From Gnetum montanum (Eukaryota; Streptophyta; Gnetopsida; Gnetales; Gnetaceae): a stretch of 27,442 nucleotides of DNA. This document shows positions 1 to 9,837 of this stretch, piece after piece (position 1 is the first letter of the stretch; each line of letters opens with the position of its first letter). Where the stretch lies: positions 56,752 through 84,193 of the forward strand of contig MNCI01030541.1 in assembly GCA_015680685.1 (NCBI GenBank). The letters run 5' to 3'. Under the pieces are notes generated by a model that had not been told where the DNA came from, ran no database searches, and saw only the letters and a list, made by a program, of their open reading frames with translations. A program made the position numbers and the translations under genes.

Positions 1-433
1 AATAAGTACGACTTGATTATGAGCATTTAAGTATGACTACTTAGTAACCCAGTAGCGTACCTAGGATTTGCACTTGGTAATCCTAGTGGTAGTCGTGCAC
101 AAAGTCCAAGATGTGTATGGATAATCAAGGAACGGATGCTCATTGCACTCTGGCTAGCTTAGATTCTCTCTCACCCTTCTCTCTTAGCTTAGTTAATATT
201 ATCTTCCATTGCCTTCAGAAGTAGCATTAGACTAGAAAACACATCATACACCTCACTCTGGACTAAACCATATGTGACAAAGCTAATACTAGTCCAGGTG
301 GGAAGACAGTGAACTATGACCTAAGGCTAACCATCTAGATGCCACAACTAGTCCATCTGCAGAGTTTGACCGGATCGCGTGTGTAATGCTCGTATTCATA
401 TGGTTGAGTGTAGGGGTACCTCGGCACTCATCA
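1..433 (+). mobile_element. 3' part of a family A Gypsy LTR (copy D)
   Basis: This stretch matches, base for base over long runs, the second half of the LTR at 20520-20950 and the reverse complement of the LTRs at 2035-2886 and 8102-8937. It ends in CACTCATCA at 433, the same terminus as the other copies. What follows is not a primer-binding site, so this is the right end of a 3' LTR or of a solo LTR on the + strand. The start of the LTR and the rest of any element lie left of the window. Confidence 0.9.
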
Positions 434-465
434 TTTGGTGATAATGAAACACACCAAATGATGAG
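427..465. repeat. 14-bp perfect inverted repeat at the LTR end of copy D
   Basis: Arms 427-440 and 452-465 are perfect reverse complements, separated by 11 nt. The left arm contains the last 7 bases of the LTR and 7 flanking bases; the right arm abuts the head of a SINE. Origin unknown. Confidence 0.8.
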
Positions 466-592
466 ATGTTAGACTAGTGGTAAGGGTCTTGATTGGGTAA
501 CTCTAAGTCATAGGTCCAATTCTAGTAGGTAGCATTAAACTTTTATAAATCTTGAGGTGTACTTATGTTTCAATTATTTTGGGTTCCAATAC
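466..592 (+). mobile_element. tRNA-derived SINE, family S1
   Basis: The head has a polymerase III A-box-like stretch (TTAGACTAGTGGTAAGG, about 469-485) and a B-box-like stretch (AGGTCCAATTC, about 512-522). The body and tail end in TTTTGGGTTCCAATACC. The same head, spacing and tail recur in inverted orientation at 9389-9524, which defines a family of about 130-150 bp. No target duplication was recognised. Confidence 0.7.
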
Positions 593-639
593 CCTTGATA
601 ATGAGACACACCTAAAGTGGTTACTTCATTGTTTAACAA

Positions 640-706
640 GGATGTTGGAACCCAAAACATTTTCTTAACAATATTCAACCCCAAGACATACAATCTAATT
701 TGAAAG
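640..706 (-). mobile_element. SINE S1 tail fragment (variant tail)
   Basis: It begins GTTGGAACCCAAAA, the reverse complement of the S1 tail, and continues with a variant also seen at 10555-10620 and 11560-11613 (TTAACAATAT followed by CC..AAGACATA). The tRNA-like head is absent. It is directly followed by another S1 tail, so one copy may have inserted into or beside the other. Confidence 0.5.
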
Positions 707-710
707 TGAT

Positions 711-790
711 GTTGGAATCCCAAAATAATTGCAATTAGTTCAATGAGAATTTTATAACTCAACATTACCTACTAAAATCAAACTTATGAC
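711..790 (-). mobile_element. SINE S1, truncated in its tRNA-like head
   Basis: This is the reverse complement of the S1 tail and body: GTTGGAATCCCAAAATAATT, then TTTATAACTCAACATTACCTACTA, then the B-box region. The A-box end is missing. Confidence 0.6.
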
Positions 791-800
791 AACAATGGGA

Positions 801-951
801 TATTAGCCTAGTGGTAAAGACACTTGATTTAGAATCTTTAAGTTATGTGTTCAATTCCAATGGCCAATGTTGATTTAAACTATATGAAGTTCTAATTGGA
901 TTATATATTTTAGGATGTGCCTAGGATTTACTTATTTTAGGTTCCAATACC
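801..951 (+). mobile_element. tRNA-derived SINE, family S1
   Basis: The A-box-like TTAGCCTAGTGGTAAAG lies near 803 and the B-box-like GTGTTCAATTCC near 848. The tail ATTTTAGGTTCCAATACC ends near 951. It has the same order of parts as the copy at 466. It is diverged and non-coding. Confidence 0.65.
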
Positions 952-1020
952 ATTCCTCCACCATGTCACTCCCTTCCCCCCTCCCCTCCCAACACATACC
1001 CCCAATAACAAAATTGAACA

Positions 1021-1080
1021 CATGACTTGAAGCTTTAGCATTGCCTACCAATTTAATCCATAACTTGAAGTATAATGTTG
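1021..1080 (-). repeat. Possible SINE S1 body fragment
   Basis: CATTGCCTACCAATTTAATCC followed by CATAACTTGAAG resembles the reverse-complemented S1 body/B-box (compare 10011-10040). Head and tail are not clear. Confidence 0.35.
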
Positions 1081-1096
1081 AAACTCACTCCATGAT

Positions 1097-1120
1097 TTAT
1101 TATTATTATTATTATTATTA
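1097..1120. repeat. (TTA)8 microsatellite
   Basis: Eight perfect TTA units are followed by a G/purine-rich run (1121-1143). Confidence 0.95.
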
Positions 1121-1143
1121 GGGTTTGGAAGGGGGAGGGGGTG

Positions 1144-2034
1144 TTGTCAAATTCCAAAAAATGAATACCAATATTTAAAAAATATAAAGTACATCAAATC
1201 ATCAAAGAAAGAGTCTAAAGCAAAAGTCCAATGGTTTTGGGGATGCATTTTCAGGTTTTTATCCTTACAACTAATCTTGAAATACTTCCCCTCTAGGGTA
1301 AGAAAAGGATCAAGCCTTGCCTTTATTAAAAAGTACCCTCACATATTTTCATTTTTTACTAAAAGGCTTCTTATAAAGATAAGGAGAAAACTCTTTCTAG
1401 AGAAAAAAGAACATATCAATCAAAAATAAAGAACAAATAGCAACAAAAGCTAAAAACTTCCCAACCTGGAGCCTCCAAAACAAAAAGAAATTAACACTGT
1501 AGAAAACAAATTAAATATTCAACTTTCACTAGGAGCCTTTTTGTTTGAAGTTGTAGCTAAAAAGCAACATATTTGAGAATCTTGTATTTGACACCTAAAG
1601 AGAAGTCATAGTTATGCTCTTGCTATTGGAAAATAATTACACATTGAAGTCTCCAAATAGAGTAGACAACAAGTGGTCAAAGATAATTCAAATGTAAAGA
1701 AATACAAAAACAAAGATAGTTGATCACCAAGAATGACTTTGTTGATACTTTGTTGATAGTTGTTACAAATTCTAGATTTTCATTTTCAAGCATGCAAAAC
1801 AATAAGATACTTAACAAAAAATATGAGAACATGAGTCTTCACTTCTACAAAGAGGATATTGAGAAGAAACATTTCTTATATTTTTGAGATGAGTGTCGAT
1901 GGGAAGACCTTAATGAATAAGACTTTAAAAAATTATAAATTTTAGGAATTGTAAGAGTCTCCAAATTTTTTTTATTTTCTTCATCCAAAAGTACCATGAT
2001 AATTGCATTTTCCAAGCTTTATCGAATTTATTAT
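1144..2034. other. AT-rich non-coding DNA
   Basis: No gene, RNA or repeat family is recognised. The stretch is the left flank of the element B insertion and would have been continuous with 8938 onward before that insertion. Confidence 0.6.
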
Positions 2035-2886
2035 TGATGAGTGGCGAGGTACCCCTACACTTAACCATACGAATACGAGCGTTACATGCGCGATCCAGGC
2101 GAACTTCGCAGACGGACTAGTTGTGGCATCTAGACAATTAGCCTTAGATCGCAGTTCGTTGTCTTCCCACCTGGATTAGTATTAGCTTTGTCACATATGG
2201 TTTAGTCCAGAGTTAGGTGTATGATGTGTTTCTATGCTAATGCTACTCCTGAAGGCAATGGAAAATGATATTGACTAAGCTAAGGGAGAGAGGGTGAGAG
2301 AGAATCTAAACTAGCCTAAGTGCGATAAGCATCCGTTCCTCAATCATCTATACACATCTTGGACCTCGTGCATGACTACCACTGGGATTACCAAGCGTAG
2401 ATCCTAGGTATGCTATTGGGTTACCAAGTAGTCATACTTAAATGCTCGTAATCAAGTTGTACTCATTCCGCATTTAACAGGAGTTTAGGGTAAGAAGAGA
2501 TTAACTAAGAAAGTAGTAAATAACAATTAAGTAAATAATTAAGCTAAGTGAATGCTGCAATGATGAAGTAATCTCGATCTTTATTTTCTGTCATGTGCGT
2601 GTCCAAGTACGTCACACTCGAATAAAGGTGTCATACAATTACAATCACCACAGTGCATGCATACACTGGGAGGAAAAGGGTTGAGAAGAAAAGCAAAAAT
2701 TAAAATCAAATTTAACTCTAAAATTGACTGATAGAATAAGGAAAGTTGCCTCTTATTTATAGAGATTGAGGCAAGCTGTGATATCATGGCTACTGCGATA
2801 TCGTGGCCACTGTAAAATCAGGGCTATGATATCATGGCTGCAATATCACGCTGCGATATCACAGCCAGCAAATTCATGACTCATCA
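2035..2886 (-). mobile_element. 3' LTR of element B
   Basis: 852 bp. On the minus strand it starts TGATGAGTCATG at 2886 and ends CCACTCATCA at 2035. A TATA box (CTATAAATAAG, minus) lies at 2752-2762 and an AATAAA signal (minus) at about 2580-2585. Four GATATC palindromes and one variant lie upstream of the TATA box in 2780-2860. Confidence 0.92.
2780..2860 (-). promoter_or_regulatory. U3 array of GATATC palindromes, 3' LTR of B
   Basis: GATATC occurs at 2780, 2797, 2828 and 2855, with AATATC near 2842, each inside a GC-rich short palindrome such as CTGCGATATCACAG. The array lies just upstream of the TATA box on the minus strand. The 5' LTR has three (8847, 8892, 8906) and copy C has two (20185, 20199). 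A role as transcription-factor sites is inference from position and recurrence. Confidence 0.55.
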
Positions 2887-2895
2887 TATCCCCAC
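2887..2895 (-). other. Weak polypurine tract of element B
   Basis: On the minus strand GTGGGGATA immediately precedes the 3' LTR. This is where a plus-strand primer should lie. It is short and interrupted. Confidence 0.4.
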
Positions 2896-3069
2896 GACTG
2901 AATGAAAACTCATCCTCGAGTTAAAGTGAGAACAAGCACCATTGATTACACAATGGATAGGTATGGGATTATTAACTAACTAGAATGGATTCATGCCGCA
3001 GTGTGGAGTCAGAACAAAATTGGGACACAGCACAAAAGAAAATCCTATGATTACAAAATTGGATGGAAC

Positions 3070-3836
3070 TCATGTAGTTCTTGGTGGTGGTGGCTCTTTC
3101 ATGGATGTCTTTCCCTTTTCTTGTGCTCTAGGTCTTGGGATTTGATGGCATTGAAGTATGGCCTGGAGTTTCTCCTCTTGTAAGGCCTTGAGTGCCTTGG
3201 CGTGCATGTAACTTTGTGCTTGTGCCATAGAGGCATCCCAGTCAGCCTTCTCTTTTTCTTCCACCACCCTTTTATTCTTTGTCAATAGTTTATTAAGTTG
3301 CTCAGTTCTGAAAGTGTCCAGCTGGTTCTGAGCAACCTTTGGCCCTAGATTTGGAAGGTTTAATACTTCTGAAATGGCTTGAACAGAGAAATCAACAGTC
3401 ACACCACAAATGTTAACCATGGTGCCTTCTTCTTTGTTGTGCCAAAATTGGTACGTTTCCCCTAGGTACTAGGCACCGCTTGTAGAGAGGATAGGCCATA
3501 AGGGAGACCCTTTGAGGTGATCCCTAACAGCCTCAGGAGCAAACTCTATGAAAGATTCAAAATTTAATTCCATAATCACCGTAGTGAATGTGGACCTTTT
3601 GTGGATAGCCTTAACACAATCCTGGGGCAACGTGAGATGTTGTCCCTGTTCAGGCGCTACAGCAGCTCCTCCTTCTACCTACCCTAATTGTACAATAGTA
3701 GGATCTTCTTGATGAATGCTACATGATTGTTCCTCTTGCTTTGCATGTTGTTCGGTAGGAACTTGTTCTTCACCTCTCCTAGGTCATTTGATCACACCTT
3801 GAGCAGGACTTCCTATTGTTCACGTTTTGGGGTCAT
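3070..3836 (-). pseudogene. ORF2 remnant (plant transposon protein-like, internally deleted)
   Basis: This is the counterpart of 24990-27442 in copy C. The likely start is the ATG at 3836-3834, where C also has an ATG; an acidic, Gln-rich N-terminal part with stops and a frameshift follows. From 3420 to 3070 the frame is open for 116 codons. It begins with the VTVDFSVQAISEVLNLP stretch of the plant-transposon-protein-like domain, then jumps to the coiled-coil part (QLDTFRTEQLNKLL). It ends in a Pro/Lys-rich tail with four prolines in a row. About 1.2 kb present in C between these two parts is missing, and most of the later coiled coil is missing too. The deletion keeps frame. No catalytic motif is visible. 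It is probably not functional. Confidence 0.65.
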
Positions 3837-4262
3837 CTGCAATCACACGGGGCCAATCATTAGTAAGGTTGTTACCAAAGTTAGGTTATACCTTACTGTT
3901 TGCCTTAATGGATTTACTTTGTTTCCGTGTGATGTTAATTATTGGAAGAACATCTCCCCAAAAGATTATAATGTTAAGTCCTCTTTGCTTAGGTGGTTTC
4001 CAAATTTAATTTTCTGGTATAGCTAAGGGGATGAAATTATTTTTGACACATTTTATTCTTTATTTTATAACTAATTACCCTTAATAATGTTCTTTGGGCA
4101 CTGAAGAATTTCAAAAAATTTATGTGCTATTCGGTGTGTGCCCCTCCCACACGACTGAGTTGAACACTCTGGGTTCAAGTAGGTTCAAACGGAATGAAAA
4201 TCGGAGGACCAGCGAGCGAGTTATGGATATGAAAGTAAGGGACGCACAATCGTGAGTCGTAG

Positions 4263-4757
4263 AGAGGAATTTGAAAAACTTCCCTTGCGTGATCAGTTGC
4301 AAATGATGTTGATTAGAACAGGGGGGGTCACGTATATATATTTTCATCGAAGTTAGGGCACTTAGAGAATGTACCAAAATTTTAATATTTTTTTGAAATT
4401 AAATGATATAAACTAAGGACATTTGGATGATTGTTAAAGGGTTCTAGGGTAATTCAACTAGTTCTGAAGGCACGAAAATTATGATNGGGTTCATAGGAAC
4501 GTTGAATTGGAGGGATAGTAATAAGGGAAAGAANAGAGGAATTTGAAAAACTTCCCTTGCGTGATCAGTTGCAAATGATGTTGATTAGAACAGGGGGGGT
4601 CACGTATATATATTTTCATCGAAGTTAGGGCACTTAGAGAATGTACCAAAATTTTAATATTTTTTTGAAATTAAATGATATAAACTAAGGACATTTGGAT
4701 GATTGTTAAAGGGTTCTAGGGTAATTCAACTAGTTCTGAAGGCACGAAAATTATGAT
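4263..4757. repeat. 223-bp perfect direct duplication bounded by Ns
   Basis: 4263-4485 and 4535-4757 are identical at every base. Between them lie an N (4486), a 47-bp segment that recurs at about 4811-4857, and a second N (4534). Copy C has the corresponding region once. A perfect repeat inside an old, diverged element, with Ns at both joints, points to unmerged contig ends rather than biology. Confidence 0.85.
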
Positions 4758-5652
4758 GGTGTGGAATTTATCAATAAGGACCTCGAATGGTAGAGAAAAA
4801 GGCTATGTGATGGTTCATAGGAACGTTGAATTGGAGGGATAGTAATAAGGGAAAGAAAATCATTAGCAATACGCTGAGGGTAATAAATGGTGTGTGGAAG
4901 ATGGGTCATGAGTGCAAATTACAAAAATTACATAAGTGGGTCCTCCCCAAAGTAGGTTCCAACCTATAATGCCCTTGCGTAACCACACTTAAAAGTGTTT
5001 GTGGGCACTCGAAGGGTTAAATGTAATCCACACTGATTCCACAAAATGCACACATGTAAATATCACTAGAATGAGGTAAGAATTCTATGCTATACGAGAC
5101 ACGAGCTACAATTACATGAACAATGAGATGAGACGGGGTATAGAAGGGATTGTAGAGATTGGGACATGAGGTAACTAACCCAGGGCATAGTGAATCTTGC
5201 ATGTAAGGCATGATTAACGTGTCATTAACCCATCGTTCCAAGATCAGGACCAAGTCCATTCCTCTAATCAATGACATTGCATTGTTTCATCCCATGATGA
5301 GTAACTATGAGAGTGCCATAACAACAAGGTGTACGATCACTTGGCATTTTATTCAAGGAAGGAGTAATTTTTGTTTTGTGGCACTTTTCTTTTCATTTTT
5401 TTTACTACTGAATCTAGAGAAGCCACCAACCTTCATGCATGGGTGCATGTCTTTCCAGTGGGACCCCCTAGAACAGCATTGGATTTTTGAGTGCCCTTTT
5501 GATTACTCTTACTTCCATTTTTTGTTAGATCTATAAGGATCTTAGTACAACCACGTTGCATGATAACTCCCACAGACGTCACCAAAGATAATCCTCAAGT
5601 CCCCTTGATGTCACACCCTAATCATTCCCTCTTGGTCCATCCTTCTTCATTC

Positions 5653-5904
5653 NGCTCACTCGAGACCTGATAACATAAAACACACCTCAACCAACGAGCC
5701 ACATGAGTGTTTTATTCATAGATGAGATTACTTACAAAAAATGTAAAAAGACAAAAACACAAAAAGNAATGGGCTCACTTTCCACATAATTGATCACTCA
5801 AGACCTGATAACATAAAACACACCTCAACCAATGAGCCACATGAGTGTTTTATTCGTAGATGAGATTACTTATAAAAACGTAAAAAGATAAAAAGACAAA
5901 ATGA
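5653..5904. repeat. Diverged ~110-bp duplication flanked by Ns
   Basis: 5657-5766 and 5795-5904 are near-identical (for example AACGAGCC against AATGAGCC, ATTCATAG against ATTCGTAG). Ns sit at 5653 and 5767. Copy C has this stretch once. The two versions may come from two different genomic copies joined during assembly. Confidence 0.7.
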
Positions 5905-5992
5905 TAAAACAAGAAATTGAAAACCGAAAAAACTGGAAAACAAAAAAGTTGTAAAATTAAAGAAAATAAAAAGTGGTTATTAATCCTGCTTG

Positions 5993-7957
5993 TCAGTAAA
6001 ATGGGGGATATCCCCCATAACTACATGGTTGAGGATGGCAAGGATTAATAAATGGAAGATGGGGATCCTTGCATGTTGGAAATATTGGAACTTGGTCATA
6101 CTTACCCCATTGGGGTTCACACACTTGATTATAGTAAACATAGTGGGATAATTTATGAGATGTGGTTCCTGAATAACAAGTTGACCCACTATGATGTTTG
6201 TGACCATAAGATGGTATGCAAGGATTGGGATGTTGCCTTCCAAGCCTATGTTCATTAGGCCGTGTGGTTGTTGGAGTGTTAATTGGTGGCCCTGATGAAG
6301 TAACATGAGGCGTTGGGTTCAAAGATAAGGGTGCACCACAGTGTTGGGCTTATGCTGAGTCAGAGAATGCAATGGCCTTGGAATTGTGTTGTCCCTTCTT
6401 ATGGTCATGCTTAAAGAAGGGACGCTTTTGATGTTGAGGAGGCCTCTCACTGCTATTGGCAATAGTAGCATAAGTAACGTTTGTTGTGGTGCAGACACCT
6501 TAGGAACAGTTGGTGGTGATGTAGAAGGAGGGAAAGGATGAGAATGTTGAAAATTAGGAGAAGTGTGTGGTACACAATGTGGTGGTTGTGTTGTAGACAT
6601 GGGCTGATAGTATTGAGGAGAATGGTAATGCAGTGAGATAGAGTATGTTGGCCCAGTTGGAGAAATAGGGTATTAGACTAGATAAGCATTTGGATTTGAA
6701 TGATATAAAGGGTGTCTCCAGTTTAGTGGTGGCTTCCCCCATGACTGGGATTGTTGCCACTGTGATCGAACACAGTATCTCTGTACAAACTCTGGATGTA
6801 ATGTGCTTCCCCAATGCTCATATAGATGTAACAAGATTAGGCATTGACCCTTGGGTTGATCGTACAAGCAAATGTTGCATTCATATGTATGATTGGCAGT
6901 TGAGCTCTTATTTTCCTTCTTCCGATTGTCTACTGATACTTTGTCCTACTTCTCGAGTTGTCAAAACTCTATCTCTAATGATATCAATATATTCTCCACA
7001 CTTTTTATGCATCCATTCCAACATCTTATTGATCTTTGCCTCGACTTCCAATTGTTGTACTGGCAAAGATGGTTCTTCCACCTTGAGATTGGTTGATTTT
7101 TCCTTTTTGTGATTATGGACCTTTGTTAAGTTGAGATTCTGGTCCCATTGATGTTTTTCAACACTCTCCCATCTAGCCATTTCTCCTTCTTCTTTTGCTA
7201 CCCGCTTAATAAGCTCTTGGACTTGATGGGTTCATAGTTTGTATAGTTGACCTTGGGCATACATTCCTAAGGTCTCTCTTGTTTCATCACGAAGCCCATC
7301 GATGATATGGTACATTAGCCTTTCCTCGGAAAACTTATGGCCTGGACAGTTATTTAACAGTGCATAATATCTTTCTAAGACCATGTCCAAGGGTTCATGT
7401 TGTGCTTGTTTCCACCCTTGGATTTGTTTTCTCAAGGCTGACACTCTTGCGTAGGTTTGATATCTTTTGTTAAAGAGTTCTACCATTGTTGGCCAACATC
7501 GTATTGAATTTGGTCTTAACGATCTATACCATACTTTTGCTTGGCCAACGAGTGTCATAGGAAAGAGCTTGAGTTTTTGCCAACTGTTATTGATGTTGTT
7601 CCATGTACAGGCATCATAGAAGGCTTGTAAATGTTGTTGTGGATCTAAGTCATAGCCTCTTGAAAAATTGGGAAAGTTGTTTAAATCGAGCCTGGGTAGG
7701 CGACTCTCTTTACAATGCTTACGTGAGATTCGAACAACCTCTTGTATTTGCATTAGGCTTGTAGTGGTTAGTAGGGGTTCATTGTCATCAGGTAAGCTAT
7801 GCTTTCATGTGTTGGGATGATGTTGCCTTCGTTTATGTTTATAAGAAACCCCCACTTCGAATTGCGTACTCCAATATTCATTGTTAGATAATTTGTTGGT
7901 TCTCCAATGAATTGCCTCACTAGATGTGGCATTATCGTAGTCTTATAGGAGAGGCAT
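5993..7957 (-). pseudogene. gag: Gag of element B (Athila/Tat-like), decayed
   Basis: This is the capsid/nucleocapsid precursor of the retrotransposon, expected to form cytoplasmic virus-like particles. The start is the ATG at 7957-7955, matching the ATG at 21093 in C; about 655 codons run to the TGA at 5993. The best-preserved part (7753-7232, 173 codons) is a retrotransposon-gag domain: LKLFPMTLVGQAKVWYRSL, then PNSI..W..MVELF..RY, then LERYYALLNNCPGH and a GL turn. A Lys/Glu-rich helical part follows (7180-6908), then a Pro/Tyr/Gln/Ser-rich tail ending SYGGYPPFY. No CCHC zinc knuckle is seen. Defects include in-frame stops near 7945, 7807 and 7234, and frameshifts near 6900 and 6490. The stops at 7807 and 7234 are shared with C. 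Confidence 0.85.
6001..6018. repeat. 18-bp perfect palindrome in the gag tail of B
   Basis: ATGGGGGATATCCCCCAT is its own reverse complement and lies in the codons for the YGGYPP motif at the gag end. It is perfectly kept at 22711-22728 and 23052-23069 in C. Confidence 0.9.
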
Positions 7958-8082
7958 GATTGTGAAATTGTGTGTGAATTTATATGTGACTTTTTATAAT
8001 TATTTCTTCTTCCTAAGAGATATATCATTAATTCCTATATAGTGACCTTGTATGATATAACTAATCTAGATAACTAGCACCG

Positions 8083-8100
8083 TCCCCGGCAACGGTGCCA
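8083..8100 (-). other. Primer-binding site, tRNA-Asp type
   Basis: The + strand TCCCCGGCAACGGTGCCA matches the 3' end of plant tRNA-Asp(GUC), including its CCA, with one C-to-T change. It is one base from the 5' LTR edge at 8102, the expected position for minus-strand priming on a minus-strand element. Confidence 0.9.
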
Positions 8101-8101
8101 A

Positions 8102-8937
8102 TGATGAGTGGCGAGGTACCCCAACACTCAACCATACAAATACGAGTGTTACACGTGCGATCCGATCAAACTCTGCAGACGGACTAGTTGTGGAATCTAG
8201 ACAGTTAGCCTTAGGTTGCAGTTCGCTATCTTCCCACATAGACTAGTATTAGCTTTGTCACGTATGGTTTAGTCTAGAGTTAGGTGTATGATGTGTTTCT
8301 ATGCTAATGCTACTCCAGAAGGCAATGGAAAATGATATTAACTAAGCTAAGGGAGAGAGGGTGAGAGAGAATATAAACTAGCCTAAGCGCAATGAGCATC
8401 CGTTCCTCAATCATCCGTACACATCTTGGACTTCGTGCACAACTACCACTGGGATTACCAAGCGCAGATCCTAGGTACGCTACTGGGTTACCAAGTAGTC
8501 ATACTTAAATGCTCGTAATCAAGTCGTACTCATTCTGCGTTTAACAGGAGTTTAGGGTAAGAAGAGATTAACTAAGAAAGCAGTAAATAACAATTAAGTA
8601 AATAATTAAGCTAAGTGAATGCTACAATGATGAAGTAATCTCGATCTTTATTTTCGGTCATGTGCATGTCCAAGTACGTTACACTCGAATAAAGGTGTCG
8701 TACAATTACAATTACCACATTGCGGGCATACACTGGGAGGAAAAGGGTTGAGAAGAAAAGCAAAAACTAAAATCAAACTTAACTCTAAAATTGACTAATA
8801 GAACAAGGAAAGCCGCCTCTTATTTATAGAGATTGAGGCAGGCCACGATATCATGTACACCATATCGCGGCCGCTGCAAAATCAGGGCTGTGATATCACG
8901 GCTACGATATCACAACCAGCAAATTCATGACTCATCA
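8102..8937 (-). mobile_element. 5' LTR of element B
   Basis: 836 bp. Minus-strand start TGATGAGTCATG at 8937; end CCACTCATCA at 8102. The TATA box (minus) lies at about 8819-8828 and the AATAAA signal (minus) at about 8648-8653. It is homologous throughout to 2035-2886, with mostly transition differences. Confidence 0.92.
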
Positions 8938-9388
8938 ACTATAAATAAAAATATTATTTGTAATAATCTATAAACAACTTTAAAATTAAAAGAAAAAACA
9001 TGTCTGTCATCCTTCCCAAAAATATCTGGAAAAGTCTAATTCAAATTGTTATCAACTTTAAATAAATTCTTAAAATTAAAGGTTCATTTTTCTCTTTCTA
9101 TTCAAAACATAGAGGCTAAAAGCTTCATTCCAGGGAATCCATCTATCATGCAAATGTAGACAAGAAACTGCAATGATACTAAATCTACTCCAAAGTGGTA
9201 CACAATCTAGATGCATTAATAGCCTAAGCTCATTTATTAAAAAGAAAGTCATCATGGGCTAGCATATATCCTGAAACTATAATATAATTATAATTCTAAT
9301 ATTTGCTAAGCTTGCACCATGTCTTCCAAATTTGTTTAAGAATTGGAAAACCAAGAATAGAAATGGCTCAAAGAAAAAGTTTTAGATG
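8938..9388. other. AT-rich non-coding DNA
   Basis: No gene or repeat family is recognised. It is the right flank of the element B insertion; 8938-8942 is one half of the target duplication. Confidence 0.6.
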
Positions 9389-9524
9389 GTGTTGGAACCC
9401 AAAATAATTAAAACATAGGTGTACCCCAATTTAGATAGAAGTTTATAACTCAGTGCTACCTAGCAGAATCAAACCCATAATGTAGGGTTACTAGGCCAAG
9501 ATCCTTACCACTAGGCTAACACCA
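9389..9524 (-). mobile_element. tRNA-derived SINE, family S1 (full copy)
   Basis: On the minus strand the A-box-like TTAGCCTAGTGGTAAGG lies near the high end and the B-box-like GGGTTTGATTCTG in the middle. The tail AATTATTTTGGGTTCCAACA lies at the low end. It is the best-preserved S1 copy and aligns along its whole length with 466-592. Confidence 0.72.
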
Positions 9525-9542
9525 CATTTTTAAGGAAGAAAT

Positions 9543-9732
9543 AATATAATGGTTGTGAGTTCAAGGTAAGAAATTGTTATTTTTTTCACATGTTTTATCA
9601 AAGCTTCATATTATAAAAGGTGTTGAAACCTAGGAAAAAGTTTTAGATTTCAACATCTCCTATAATATGAAGCTTTGACAAAACATGTAAAAACCTAACA
9701 ACCTCTTATGTTGAACTTGCAACCATTATATT
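9543..9732. repeat. Long hairpin with ~85-bp arms
   Basis: 9543-9628 and 9648-9732 are imperfect reverse complements with a loop of about 19 nt. Long matching runs include AAGCTTCATATTATA and its complement. It could be a foldback/MITE-like element, a head-to-head pair of one short repeat, or a small-RNA-producing hairpin. No terminal motif or target duplication was identified. Confidence 0.75.
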
Positions 9733-9837
9733 CTTTTTTTATACTTAAATTAAAGTACCTATATGTAAATGGGGGAATATGATACTAAACAAGAAAGATC
9801 CTTCTATGTTCTTACATTTGAAAGGGAACCTACTTTT

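Larger units (their letters stand above)
3837..5992 (-). other. Non-coding interval between gag and ORF2 of element B
   Basis: It is homologous to 23075-24989 of copy C. On the minus strand it holds, in order: a T-rich tract and an AATAAA signal just after gag; a TGTGACATCAAGG start that looks like an LTR edge; and a TATATATA stretch near 4334-4341 at the position of C's TATAAAAAG. The sequence just before the ORF2 ATG is TGATTGCAG, like a splice acceptor. Small open frames here (for example 5017-5277) show no codon-position bias when compared with C, so I treat them as chance. Four Ns lie here or at its duplications. Confidence 0.6.
2035..8937 (-). mobile_element. Complete non-autonomous Gypsy element, family A copy B
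   Basis: The element is bounded by two LTRs in direct orientation to each other. They share TGATGAG...CTCATCA ends and look roughly 90% identical by eye, differing mostly by transitions. The flanks are ATTAT (2030-2034) and ACTAT (8938-8942), a 5-bp target duplication with one change. Reading leftward from the right end, the order is 5' LTR, tRNA-Asp primer-binding site, gag, about 2.1 kb of non-coding DNA, ORF2 remnant, 3' LTR. The internal part is about 5.2 kb. No protease, reverse transcriptase, RNase H or integrase motif was found, so it would have needed proteins in trans. Gag type and primer suggest the Athila/Tat side of Gypsy. Four single Ns lie inside it. Confidence 0.9.

Noticed and set aside
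801-860. Possible tRNA gene
   Set aside because: A- and B-box-like stretches are present, but no acceptor stem or anticodon arm closes and a SINE body and tail follow. The same is true of the other S1 heads.
3727-4026. Plus-strand open frames of 99 and 60 codons
   Set aside because: They lie opposite the ORF2 start and leader of the minus-strand element B and show no family resemblance.
6690-7112. 140-codon plus-strand open frame
   Set aside because: It is the antisense shadow of the gag charged and Pro-rich parts on the minus strand.
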